Assembly (NCBI RefSeq): GCF_000164135.1
Contig: NZ_GG770558.1
Coordinates: 252,497 to 316,496 of the forward strand
Origin: Mycobacterium parascrofulaceum ATCC BAA-614
GTDB taxonomy: Bacteria; Actinomycetota; Actinomycetes; Mycobacteriales; Mycobacteriaceae
Length of the DNA: 64,000 nt
Direction of reading: 5' to 3'
A program made the position numbers and the translations under genes. Of the stretch, positions 46,638 through 54,583 are shown piece by piece. Under the pieces are notes generated by a model. That model saw only the letters and a program-made list of their open reading frames with translations. It did no database searches and was not told the DNA's origin. The stretch's first letter is position 1; every line of letters starts with the position of its first letter.

Positions 46638-47963
46638 TCACGGGTTTGCCGGGCTGCGTTGCGCTTCCACCGGCTCGATTTCGTCGGGCGAGAAGTACAG
46701 GTAACGCCCGTACCAGTCGTGCAGGTCGGCGGCCGGGTCGTCGTCGACGACGACGGCGACGTGCGTGTTGCCCTCGACGTCGGAGTGCACCGAGGTGACC
46801 CGCGCGGTCTTGCCGGCGACGAAGATGTCCTGCGCGTCGGCGTTGCGCCGCGGCCGCAACCGCACACGGCTGCCGCGCGCCACCCGGGTCCCGTTCACCA
46901 GCACGGCGTCGATTTCCGGGCGGACCGCGGTGTCGGCCAGCGGATCCCACCAGTCGACCCCGTCGGGAACCTCGGGGACCAGGCCGCACACCGCGTGGGG
47001 ATCGCGCAGCACTCCGTGCAGCCTGGCCATCGCCTCGGGCGACATGGTGTCGCACTGGTCGATGATCCGCGCCGCCCGCGGATCGGTGGCCCGCGCCTGC
47101 GCCTTTTCCTCGTCCGTCATGGTCATCACGCGCAGGGTGAGGATTTCGTCGATCTCCGTGCAGTCGTACAGGGCGGTGTCGCTCTGCTCGGCGACCTCGG
47201 GGTGGTCGTAGAGGATGATCGGCGAGATCAGCAGCGTGTCGCGGGCGCCGGGCGGGCCGGCCAGCACCGGGAAGCAGCGGTGCTGGCCGCACCGGGACAC
47301 CGCACCCGCCGCCCCCGGTGGCGGTTCGAGCAGCGAGACGAACTGGCCGCGCTCGAGTTCGGCGATCAGGTGCGTTCCGATCATCGACCGCGCGATCGCG
47401 TCGTTCCGGTCTGCCGCTCCGTCACCGGCGTTGCTGACCCGCACCGACACCCGGCACAGGTCGCCGTCCGCCTCGCTGGCGACCGTCAGCACGCCACGCA
47501 CCTCCCGTCGTTGGCGGACGAGGCGACCGCCATCGAGGAGCTCGATGTCGGTGGCCGCGTCCGCCGTCACCGACAGTGTCCACGTCCCGCCGTCCAACGC
47601 GACAGGGCCGAATGACCTTTCGCATTCGACCGCCTCGTCCCAGGTGAGCCACGACCCGCCGGCGGTCGTCAGCTCGTCGACGGGCCGGTATTCGCCGGGG
47701 CCGACCTCGCGCTCGGCCCGGCGGTGCTGCAACTGCAGGAACCGCACCACGAGGTGCAGCTCCCGGGCGCCGTCGACCAGGAACTGCGCGGCCAGGGTGT
47801 CGTCCTCGCCCACGCCCGCCTCCAGCGCCCCCGGCGGTCCGAGAACGCCGAATTGCCAGCGTGATTGGTTCTTGCTCGACGTCCCGCGATACGGGTAGAG
47901 CAGGTAGCCCTCGTAGAGCACCGCGTCGGCGACGGCGCGGGCCCGGTCCCGATCCCCGGTCAC
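46638..47963 (-). CDS. conserved hydrogenase-cluster protein of unknown function (441 aa)
   Basis: A 441-residue soluble protein. GTG at 47963 overlaps the preceding stop as GTGA. The front reads RAVADAVLYEGYLLYPYRGTSSKNQSRWQFG, then VLTVASEADGDLCRVSVRVSN, and LLISPIILYDHPEVAEQSDTALYDCTEIDEIL. The last 90 residues form a separate small beta domain: [58 protein letters not shown], which looks like a carbamoyl/oxygen-independent SH3-like barrel. I recognise it only as a regular companion of group 1h hydrogenases (MSMEG_2715-like position). No cofactor motif is evident. Confidence 0.75.
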   Translation of the reverse strand: MTGDRDRARAVADAVLYEGYLLYPYRGTSSKNQSRWQFGVLGPPGALEAGVGEDDTLAAQFLVDGARELHLVVRFLQLQHRRAEREVGPGEYRPVDELTTAGGSWLTWDEAVECERSFGPVALDGGTWTLSVTADAATDIELLDGGRLVRQRREVRGVLTVASEADGDLCRVSVRVSNAGDGAADRNDAIARSMIGTHLIAELERGQFVSLLEPPPGAAGAVSRCGQHRCFPVLAGPPGARDTLLISPIILYDHPEVAEQSDTALYDCTEIDEILTLRVMTMTDEEKAQARATDPRAARIIDQCDTMSPEAMARLHGVLRDPHAVCGLVPEVPDGVDWWDPLADTAVRPEIDAVLVNGTRVARGSRVRLRPRRNADAQDIFVAGKTARVTSVHSDVEGNTHVAVVVDDDPAADLHDWYGRYLYFSPDEIEPVEAQRSPANP

Positions 47964-48610
47964 CGCGCCGTCTCCCGGTCCGCGTCCAGCAGTGCGGTGA
48001 TGGCGTGGTCGAGGTCCAGCAGCCCGTGCGCCGACTTGTAGGCGGCCAGCGCGGCGATGGTCTCGTGGCTCAGCCGCAGCCAGCCGGCGTTCGGATAGTG
48101 CTGGGCCATCAGCTGCCGCCAGACGGCGACCGGCATGTCGTAGCGGCATTCGCAGTCCCACGGCACCTGCTGGACGAAGAACCCGCGGTCGGACTTGACG
48201 AAAATCGTTCCGCTGAACAGGAACTGGAGCGGCAGCGCGCCGTCGCGCAGCGCGTGCAGGTATTTGGCGGCGGCGACCTCGAAGTCGTAGGTGCAATCCA
48301 GGGGCAGCGCCGCCGTCGTGGTGCCGGTGAACCCCGGGACCATCGCGGTGCAGTGCTGCCAGAGGAAGGTGCGCTGGGTGCTCGCCCAGCGTTCGCGGGG
48401 GCCGAACAGGTCGCCCAGCCCGGCGGCCTCGTCGTCGGAGTACGACCTCCGCAGCGGCTCGATGCGGACCTGGCAGCGCAGGGCGATCGCGTGCACCGGG
48501 TCGGTGCCGTCGGGGCCGCCGGCGTCCACGGCGATGCGCGCGGTCAGCACCGGGCTGACGGTGTACGGCTCGGGCGCTACGTCGAGGACCGTGAAGGCGA
48601 CGTCCATCAT
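47960..48610 (-). CDS. conserved hydrogenase-cluster protein, DUF6084-like
   Basis: A 216-residue soluble protein. ATG at 48610 overlaps the DUF5947 stop (ATGA). Start: MMDVAFTVLDVAPEPYTVSP. It has HAIALRCQVRIEPLRRSYSD, LGDLFGPRERWASTQRTFLWQH, AALPLDCTYDFEVAAAKYLHAL and VQQVPWDCECRYDMPVAVWRQLM. The arrangement suggests a beta-rich domain followed by helices. It contains five Cys, of which the C-E-C pair and the C-T-Y stretch might bind metal. Function unknown; it occurs with HhyE and DUF5947 genes in other actinobacteria. Confidence 0.75.
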   Translation of the reverse strand: MMDVAFTVLDVAPEPYTVSPVLTARIAVDAGGPDGTDPVHAIALRCQVRIEPLRRSYSDDEAAGLGDLFGPRERWASTQRTFLWQHCTAMVPGFTGTTTAALPLDCTYDFEVAAAKYLHALRDGALPLQFLFSGTIFVKSDRGFFVQQVPWDCECRYDMPVAVWRQLMAQHYPNAGWLRLSHETIAALAAYKSAHGLLDLDHAITALLDADRETAR

Positions 48611-49242
48611 GGCGGCGTTTCGGGCTGCTTCGTGGCGCGGGCGTCGAGGCGGGAGAAGAAGCCGTCGATGAATTCCCGCGCCTCCTGCCCGCCGTCGAAC
48701 CCGCGCCACAGCAGGCGCAGCCGACCGACGAATTCGTAGCAGGCGTCGATGGGGACCAGATAGCTTTGCGGCGGACCGGTTTCGGGGACGCGGACCAGCA
48801 GCGCCTCGACGTCGTCGGCCAGCATGCCGACCCGCGCGTCGGCGCCGCGGAGTGCTTCCCAAACGTCCAGCGCGAGCTCGGATTCGCACGCGCCGGCCGG
48901 TCCCGGGTAGAAGGCGACGGTGCGGCCGAGGGCGGAGTTGGTGAAGAAGAACGCGACGCCCACCGGGATCTGCAGCGCCTCCCAGGCGCGGCGGTCCAGC
49001 GCGAAATCCGGGAACGACAGATACCGGTCCGGCACCGCGCGGTAGCGGAGCTCGGCCCGCGCGTCGGTGAACAGCAGATAGCAGGCGCGGCAGACGCACA
49101 TGAGTTGGCGGTCGGCCACGTTCACCACGTGCTGGTGTTCGTCGGCGATCCATTCCGAGCACATCTCGCACCGCTCGCCCGCCGGTTCGGGGGCCGGCCG
49201 GTTGGTGCGGATGCGGGTGAGCACGTCGTACGGCGTCGTCAT
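48607..49242 (-). CDS. conserved hydrogenase-cluster protein, DUF5947-like
   Basis: A 211-residue soluble protein. It has C26-x2-C29 (GERCEMCSEWIADEHQHVVN) and C49-x3-C53 (LMCVCRACYLLF), together with two His, which could form a zinc- or iron-binding knuckle. The rest (SFPDFALDRRAWEALQIPVGVAFFF, GRTVAFYPGPAGACESEL, YLVPIDACYEFVGRLRLLWRGFDGG) is conserved in the family. It overlaps HhyE upstream (ATGA) and the DUF6084-like gene downstream. Function unknown. Confidence 0.78.
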   Translation of the reverse strand: MTTPYDVLTRIRTNRPAPEPAGERCEMCSEWIADEHQHVVNVADRQLMCVCRACYLLFTDARAELRYRAVPDRYLSFPDFALDRRAWEALQIPVGVAFFFTNSALGRTVAFYPGPAGACESELALDVWEALRGADARVGMLADDVEALLVRVPETGPPQSYLVPIDACYEFVGRLRLLWRGFDGGQEAREFIDGFFSRLDARATKQPETPP

Positions 49243-50204
49243 GCCGGGGCGCCCATCGGTTCGGCCAGCGCGACCGATGGCACCCCATCACGAACCAGCA
49301 GGGGGAGCGGCTCGAGGTGAGTTCCGCCGGCGCCGGCACCCGCGTGGACGACGTCGAACTGCGTGCCGCACCGGGGGCAGCCCAGCAGCGTCTCGCGCAG
49401 TCGTGCACCCGCCAACGAGCCGGCACACACCGGGCAGTGGTCACGGTAGGCCAGCGGCAGGTCGCCGATCCTGCACACCAACAACTGAACGTCCGACACC
49501 AGGAAGCCCGCCACCTCGCCGGGCGCCAGCTCGGCCAGTTCGGGTACCGGGTGCCAGGCCGAGCTGGTCGAATGCACATGGGCCAGCAGGGATTCGGTGG
49601 GGATCACGGCCGGGCCGGGCGCGGATTCCGCGGTCACCGCCTCGATCGAGGAGACTTCGGGCGCCGCGGCGCACACCGCGTCCTGGACCGCCAACTCCAG
49701 CGTCACCGCCGACGACGGGCAGCTCTTGCAGCTGCCGGCGAAGGCGAGCCGCACCACCCCGTCATCGGTGATCTCCAGCAGGTCGACGTCCCCGCCGTGC
49801 GAGCCCAGGTACGGCCGCACCCGGTCGAGGGCGTCGGACACCCGGCGGTGCAGGTCGTGCGGGTGCAGGCCGTGGACAAGGAGCAGGCTGGCCACCAGGT
49901 CGTCGGTGGCCAGCCGCTCGGCCAGGCCGGGGCCTGGACCGTCCCGGGGGCCCTCCTGAGCCAGCAGCATGATCCGTTCCAGCCCGGCCCCGTAGAGCCC
50001 GACCACTTCCCGGACCAACTCCCTCGCCCGTTCCTGCGCGGCCGCCCCACCCGCCGCGCAGGAGTCCAGCAGCGTCTGGATCCGATCGCCCGCCGTGCGC
50101 CACCGCGCGTCCCCGTCGTCTCGGGCTTCCGGGCGATCCACCGGCTCTCCTCCCATATGGTGACGACCCACTGCGCCCGGCTCCGCCGAGCTCGTGATCG
50201 TCAC
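49239..50204 (-). CDS. hhyE: HhyE-like NifU/Rieske-type iron-sulfur protein
   Basis: A 321-residue protein with three parts: a helical N-terminal region (about 35-110), a NifU C-terminal-type domain (about 115-195) with C159-x2-C162 in GSCKSCPSS, and a Rieske-like domain (about 220-318). The Rieske part has C257-P-V-C260 and C276-P-R-C279-GTQFD. A true Rieske has C-x-H and C-x2-H, so both His ligands are lost and four Cys remain, which fits a Cys4 cluster or zinc instead. The homologous protein of M. smegmatis is thought to pass electrons from the hydrogenase to the quinone pool. GTG start overlaps the hhyL stop. Confidence 0.82.
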   Translation of the reverse strand: MTITSSAEPGAVGRHHMGGEPVDRPEARDDGDARWRTAGDRIQTLLDSCAAGGAAAQERARELVREVVGLYGAGLERIMLLAQEGPRDGPGPGLAERLATDDLVASLLLVHGLHPHDLHRRVSDALDRVRPYLGSHGGDVDLLEITDDGVVRLAFAGSCKSCPSSAVTLELAVQDAVCAAAPEVSSIEAVTAESAPGPAVIPTESLLAHVHSTSSAWHPVPELAELAPGEVAGFLVSDVQLLVCRIGDLPLAYRDHCPVCAGSLAGARLRETLLGCPRCGTQFDVVHAGAGAGGTHLEPLPLLVRDGVPSVALAEPMGAPA

Positions 50205-52000
50205 GCCCCGACGGGTGACTGCGTCGGTGTGTGCAGTCTCTCCAGGGTCTTGCCCTTACCCAGGTACATGTGCACGCCGCAGGGCAGGCACGGATCGAAG
50301 CTGCGCACCGTGCGCATGACGTCGATGCCCTTGAAGTTCTCCCGGCTGTTCTCCTCGAAGATCGGCTGGCCCTGCACCGCGTCCTCGTAGGGCCCCGGCG
50401 TGCCGTAGCTGTCGCGCGGGTTGGCGTTCCACGGGGTGGGCGGATAGGGGTGGTAGTTGGCGATCTTGCCGTCCCGGATCACCATGTGGTGGCTGAGCAC
50501 GCCGCGCACCGCCTCGGTGAAGCCGCAGCCGATGGCCTCGTCGGGCACCTCGAATTTCTCCCAGGTCTTGGTGCGCCCGGCGCGGATCTCCTCGAGCGCC
50601 TTCTCGGCGAAGTACAGCCCGCACGCCGCCGCGTAGGCCTGGAAGTAGGTGCGGGCCCGGTCGCGTTCGATCGTGTTGCTGCCGTACTTGGGCACCTTCC
50701 ACTCCAACTCCACCGGACCCTTGAGCGCGGTCTTCGGGAGATTGATCTTGACGCTGTTGCCCGTCGCCTGCACGTAGCCGATGTCGACCAGGCCGGCCAG
50801 CGCCGTCGACCACAAGCGGGCCAGCGGGCCGCCGCCGGTGTCGAGCGCCAGGTGGTCCGTGCCGTCGAACCAGCGCGGCGACATCACCCAGCTGTACTTG
50901 CCGCCGTCCAAGTCCCGCTTCTGCGGGTGCGGGTTGGTGTGCTGGTTCCACGGGTGCCGCCGGTCCACCGCGTTGCCCAGCGGATCGGTGCGCACAAACA
51001 TCTCCTGCTCGGTCCAGTCGTCGTAATACGAACTGCCCAAGAGGATCCGGATGCCCAGGTTGATGTCGACCAGCGAGTGGGTGACCAGCTTGCCGTCGAC
51101 CACCACGCCCGGGGTGACGAACATGGCGTTGCCCCAGCGCTCCATGTCCTTGTATTCGAAGTTGCACACCTCCGGGTCCTGGAAGGAGCCCCAGCAGCCG
51201 AGCAGGGTGCGGCGCAGGCCGACCTTCTCGTAGCCCGGCAGTGCGGTGTAGAAGAAGTCGAACAGGTCGTCGTGCATGGGCACGACCTTCTTCATGAACT
51301 CGACGTAGCGCATCAGCCGCGTCATGTAGTCGGTCATCAGCTGCACGGTCGCCACCGTGCCGACCCCGCCGGGGTACAGCGTGGACGGGTGCACGTGGCG
51401 ACCCTCCATGAGGCAGAACATCTCTCGCGTGTACCGGCTGACCTGAAGCGCTTCGCGGTAGAACTCGCCGCTGAACGGGTTGAGCGAGCGCATGATGTCG
51501 GCGATCGTGCGGTACCCGTGGGCGTCGGCCTGCGGCGCCGGTGTCTTCTCCGCGAGGGCGAGCACACTCGGGTTGGTCTCGGAGACCATCTTCTCGCAGA
51601 AGTCCACGCCGACCAGGTTCTCCTGGAAGATGTTGTGGTCGAACATGTATTCCGCGGCCTCACCGAGGTTGACGATCCACTCACCCAGGTGCGGCGGCTT
51701 GACGCCGTACGCCATGTTCTGCGTGTAGCACGAACAGGTGGCGTGGTTGTCGCCGCAGATGCCGCAGATGCGGCTGGTGATGAAGTGGGCGTCGCGCGGA
51801 TCCTTGCCCTTCATGAAGATCGAGTAGCCGCGGAAGATCGACGAGGTGCTGTGGCACTCGACCACTTCGCGGTTCTCGAAGTCGATCTTCGTGTAGATAC
51901 CCAGGCTGCCCACGATCCTGGTGATGGGGTCCCACGCCATGTCGACCAGTTGGCCGGGTTCCCGCTTGGCGTGGGTGGGCTCCGGAATGATGGTTGTCAT
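50201..52000 (-). CDS. hhyL: [NiFe]-hydrogenase large subunit, group 1h
   Basis: A 599-residue precursor carrying the NiFe site. L1 motif: RICGICGDNH with C79-x2-C82. L2 motif: C571-x2-C574 in DPCLPCGVH. The pattern DP-C-x2-C-x2-H ends at His577, after which the protease removes 22 residues (578-599). All four nickel-binding Cys are present. Long family-specific stretches (AWDPITRIVGSLGIYTKIDF; HHMVIRDGKIANYHPYPPTPWNANPRD) agree with the high-affinity, oxygen-tolerant Hhy enzymes. It follows hhyS at 83 bp. Confidence 0.95.
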   Translation of the reverse strand: MTTIIPEPTHAKREPGQLVDMAWDPITRIVGSLGIYTKIDFENREVVECHSTSSIFRGYSIFMKGKDPRDAHFITSRICGICGDNHATCSCYTQNMAYGVKPPHLGEWIVNLGEAAEYMFDHNIFQENLVGVDFCEKMVSETNPSVLALAEKTPAPQADAHGYRTIADIMRSLNPFSGEFYREALQVSRYTREMFCLMEGRHVHPSTLYPGGVGTVATVQLMTDYMTRLMRYVEFMKKVVPMHDDLFDFFYTALPGYEKVGLRRTLLGCWGSFQDPEVCNFEYKDMERWGNAMFVTPGVVVDGKLVTHSLVDINLGIRILLGSSYYDDWTEQEMFVRTDPLGNAVDRRHPWNQHTNPHPQKRDLDGGKYSWVMSPRWFDGTDHLALDTGGGPLARLWSTALAGLVDIGYVQATGNSVKINLPKTALKGPVELEWKVPKYGSNTIERDRARTYFQAYAAACGLYFAEKALEEIRAGRTKTWEKFEVPDEAIGCGFTEAVRGVLSHHMVIRDGKIANYHPYPPTPWNANPRDSYGTPGPYEDAVQGQPIFEENSRENFKGIDVMRTVRSFDPCLPCGVHMYLGKGKTLERLHTPTQSPVGA

Positions 52001-52083
52001 CGCACTTCTTCTTCCCGCTGCAGGCGCTCGAGGCCGACGGCTCGTTTCTGGTGAGAACGAAGCGCGCCGACCCGGTAGGTGAT

Positions 52084-53139
52084 CTACCAGGTGCGGCGCG
52101 CCCCGGTGGTGAGTTGGTTACCGCTGTGGCGCCACCGCGGTTCCTTGTCGACGGTGCGCGCCGTGATACCCCTCAAGTTGCGAATCACGGTGCCGTACAG
52201 ACCCGACGCGGTGCTCGAGAACTTCCCGCCCGGCGGTTCGTCCATGAAAGGCATGAACTTGTCGGGGAAGCCCGGCATCGTGCACCCGATGCAGATGCCG
52301 CCGACGTTCGGGCAGCCGCCGACACCGTTGATCCACCCTCGCTTGGGCACGTTGCACTTGACCACCGGGCCCCAGCAACCAAGTTTGACAATGCATTTCG
52401 GCGACCCGTATTCGGTGGCGAAGTCGCCCTGTTCGTAGTATCCGGCCCGGTCACAACCCTCGTGCACGGTGGCGCCGAACAGCCACTTGGGGCGCAGCGC
52501 GTCGTCGAGCGGAATCATCGGCGCCTGACCGGTGGCCATGTAGAGCAGATAGGTCAGCGTCTCCGACAGGTTGTCGGGATGGATCGGGCAGCCGGGCACG
52601 CACACGATCGGAATGCCGGCCTTGCTCTTCCAGTCCCAGCCCAGGTAGTCGGGCACCCCCATCGCGCCGGTCGGGTTGCCGGCCATGGCGTGGATGCCGC
52701 CGTAGGTGGCGCAGGTGCCGACCGCCACGATCGCGGTGGCCTTGGGCGCCAGCCGGTCGAGCCACTCGCTGGTGGTCATCGGCTGGCCGGTGGCCGGGTC
52801 GTTGCCGAACCCGCACCAGTAGCCCTCGTCCTTGATCTTTTCGTTGGGGATGGATCCCTCGACGACGAGCACGAAAGGCTCCAGCTCGCCGCGGTCGGCC
52901 TTGAAGAACCACGAGAGGAAGTCGTCCGCCCCCCCGGTGGGTCCGCACTCGAAATCGATGAGCGGCCAGTGCACGGCGACCTTGGGCAGTCCCGGCAGAG
53001 CGCCCAGGGCGATCTCCTCGACTGTGGGTTGGGTGGCGGCAGTCAACGCCACCGAATCGCCATCACAACTGAGCCCCGCATTGATCCATAGGACGTGGAT
53101 CAACGTTTCCTCTGCTTTGACTGCTGCTTCTGTTGGCAT
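52084..53139 (-). CDS. hhyS: [NiFe]-hydrogenase small subunit, group 1h
   Basis: A 351-residue subunit carrying three iron-sulfur clusters that lead electrons from the NiFe site. There is no Tat signal, so the enzyme faces the cytosol. The proximal-cluster motif is C25-D-G-D28 where most enzymes have C-x2-C; this Asp substitution is the mark of group 1h (actinobacterial-type) enzymes. Other ligands lie in GTCATYGG, VPGCPIHPD, EGCDRAGYYEQGDF...KLGCWGPVVKCNVPKRGW and NVGGICIGCTMPGFP. ATG at 53139, first gene of the long operon, with an operator-like repeat upstream. Confidence 0.94.
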   Translation of the reverse strand: MPTEAAVKAEETLIHVLWINAGLSCDGDSVALTAATQPTVEEIALGALPGLPKVAVHWPLIDFECGPTGGADDFLSWFFKADRGELEPFVLVVEGSIPNEKIKDEGYWCGFGNDPATGQPMTTSEWLDRLAPKATAIVAVGTCATYGGIHAMAGNPTGAMGVPDYLGWDWKSKAGIPIVCVPGCPIHPDNLSETLTYLLYMATGQAPMIPLDDALRPKWLFGATVHEGCDRAGYYEQGDFATEYGSPKCIVKLGCWGPVVKCNVPKRGWINGVGGCPNVGGICIGCTMPGFPDKFMPFMDEPPGGKFSSTASGLYGTVIRNLRGITARTVDKEPRWRHSGNQLTTGARRTW

Positions 53140-53243
53140 GCTGCAGCTTTCCGGGGCCGGGCTGAGACCCCTGCGCCGCCGGAGTCGACCGTCGGCCCAC
53201 TTGCGCAGCGCTAATTTTTGGGTCTACTCCTCACCGTCGGGCG

Positions 53244-53284
53244 TGTCAACGGTTGTGCGGCACAAAGTAGTTAGACAACCGTTG
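53244..53284 (-). promoter_or_regulatory. hhyS promoter with perfect inverted-repeat operator
   Basis: CAACGGTTGT (53247-53256) and ACAACCGTTG (53275-53284) form a perfect 10-bp inverted repeat with an 18-bp spacer; each half is itself nearly palindromic (CAAC-G-GTTG). On the minus strand the proximal half overlaps TTGACA (53249-53244), and TAGACC stands 17 bp further at 53226-53221 as a weak -10. The ATG of hhyS is about 80 bp downstream. A dimeric regulator bound here would cover the -35. Confidence 0.6.
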
Positions 53285-53370
53285 CAAAGTCTTTCGCGCC
53301 GCCGGGCAACCCGTCGCGGGGCCGGCCCCGCCTGCCGCGGTCATGCAAAATGCTTGCAAGAGCGGGCGGG

Positions 53371-54141
53371 TCAGGCCGGCGACTCGGCGGCGAACCGCCG
53401 TAGCCAGCCGAACCACGCGGCCATCCCGGCGCCGGTGCGCGCGCTGAGCGGCAGGATCGCCGCGGTGGCATTGACCTTGCGCACGTGGGCGATGTAGGTG
53501 TCGACGTCGACGTCGAGGTGGGGGACCAAGTCAATCTTGTTGAGCAGCAGCACATCCACCGACCGGAACATGACCGGATACTTCAGCGGCTTGTCCTCGC
53601 CCTCGGTCACCGAGTAGACCATGGCCTTGGCGTGCTCGCCGACGTCGAATTCGGCCGGGCAGACCAGATTGCCGACGTTCTCGATGATCACCAGGTCCAG
53701 CGCGGACAAATCGAGCCCCGGCAGCGCGCGGTTCACCATCGGCGCATCGAGGTGGCACTCGCCGCCAAAACCGTTGCTGGTGTTGAGCAGTGACACCTGG
53801 GCGCCGCGACCGCTGAGCTTGGCGGCGTCCAGGTCGGTGGCGATGTCGCCCTCGATCACCCCGATGGCCAGCTCGCCGGCGAGTTCGTCCAGCGTGGCCT
53901 GCAGCACGGTCGTCTTGCCCGATCCCGGCGAACTCATCAGGTTGAGGGTGCGCACGCCGTTGCTCTCGAATGCCGCCCGGTTGGCGTCGGCGAGGAGGTC
54001 ATTCTCGGCGAAGATCGCCTCCAGCACGTCGACGCGCTGCTTGCCGGTCTGGTAACCCCCGTGATCGCCGTGCCGGTGGTCCGGATCGTCGTGGTCGTGG
54101 GTGTGCACGGTGCCATCGTCATGCCGATGAAATCTGCCCAT
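53371..54141 (-). CDS. hypB: hydrogenase nickel incorporation GTPase HypB
   Basis: A 256-residue SIMIBI GTPase that delivers nickel to the large subunit. It opens with a His/Asp-rich metal store (HRHDDGTVHTHDHDDPDHRH), then the P-loop SSPGSGKTT (about 72-80), GVIEGDIATDLDA, FGGECHLD with the metal-binding Cys-His, and NKIDLV (GTP base specificity). ATG at 54141; an in-frame TTG at 54147 is possible. It lies 28 bp behind hypA and about 230 bp before hhyS, separated from it by the operator region. Confidence 0.95.
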   Translation of the reverse strand: MGRFHRHDDGTVHTHDHDDPDHRHGDHGGYQTGKQRVDVLEAIFAENDLLADANRAAFESNGVRTLNLMSSPGSGKTTVLQATLDELAGELAIGVIEGDIATDLDAAKLSGRGAQVSLLNTSNGFGGECHLDAPMVNRALPGLDLSALDLVIIENVGNLVCPAEFDVGEHAKAMVYSVTEGEDKPLKYPVMFRSVDVLLLNKIDLVPHLDVDVDTYIAHVRKVNATAAILPLSARTGAGMAAWFGWLRRFAAESPA

Positions 54142-54169
54142 GGTCAAATCCGTTCGGAGAAAGGGCGTT

Positions 54170-54505
54170 TCATGAGACGTCCAGCGAGGTCACCAAGAAT
54201 TCGTTGCCACGCAACACCTCGACGTCGGGGCTGTCGCACTCCGGGCACCAGATCGACCAGGCCGACGTGATCTCCGATCGCCGGCCGCAGGCACGGCAGC
54301 GCACCTCGGCGCCCACGCATTCGAGTTCCAGCTCGGCCCCCGGCATGTTCTCGGCGTCGCGCACGAGCGTCCAGCAGAACGACAGCGACTCGGGCACCAC
54401 CTGGCGCAGCGCGCCGATCCGCACCCGCACCACGTCGACGTGCCGGCCGTCGGCATGCGTCTTGACCACGCCGGCGATCGCTTCGCACAGCGACAGCTCA
54501 TGCAC
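54170..54505 (-). CDS. hypA: hydrogenase nickel metallochaperone HypA
   Basis: A 111-residue protein starting MHELSLCEAI, in which His2 and Glu3 bind nickel. The zinc site is C-x2-C (VRCRACGR) plus C-x2-C (IWCPECDS). It hands nickel to HypB/the large subunit. First gene of the hypA-hypB pair; nicT ends 79 bp upstream on the same strand, so a nicT-hypA-hypB transcript is conceivable. Confidence 0.95.
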   Translation of the reverse strand: MHELSLCEAIAGVVKTHADGRHVDVVRVRIGALRQVVPESLSFCWTLVRDAENMPGAELELECVGAEVRCRACGRRSEITSAWSIWCPECDSPDVEVLRGNEFLVTSLDVS

Positions 54506-54583
54506 CGCCGGTCACCGGCGTCCGCCCGCAGGGAGGCCCATGAGCACTGTTCTACACCCGAACCGCCCGGCCGCGCAGCAGTG

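Noticed and set aside
53271-53298. Nur box in front of hhyS (TTGCAA at 53282-53287)
   Set aside because: Neither side has a second TTGCAA half-site at the 5-bp spacing, unlike the good match in front of nicT.
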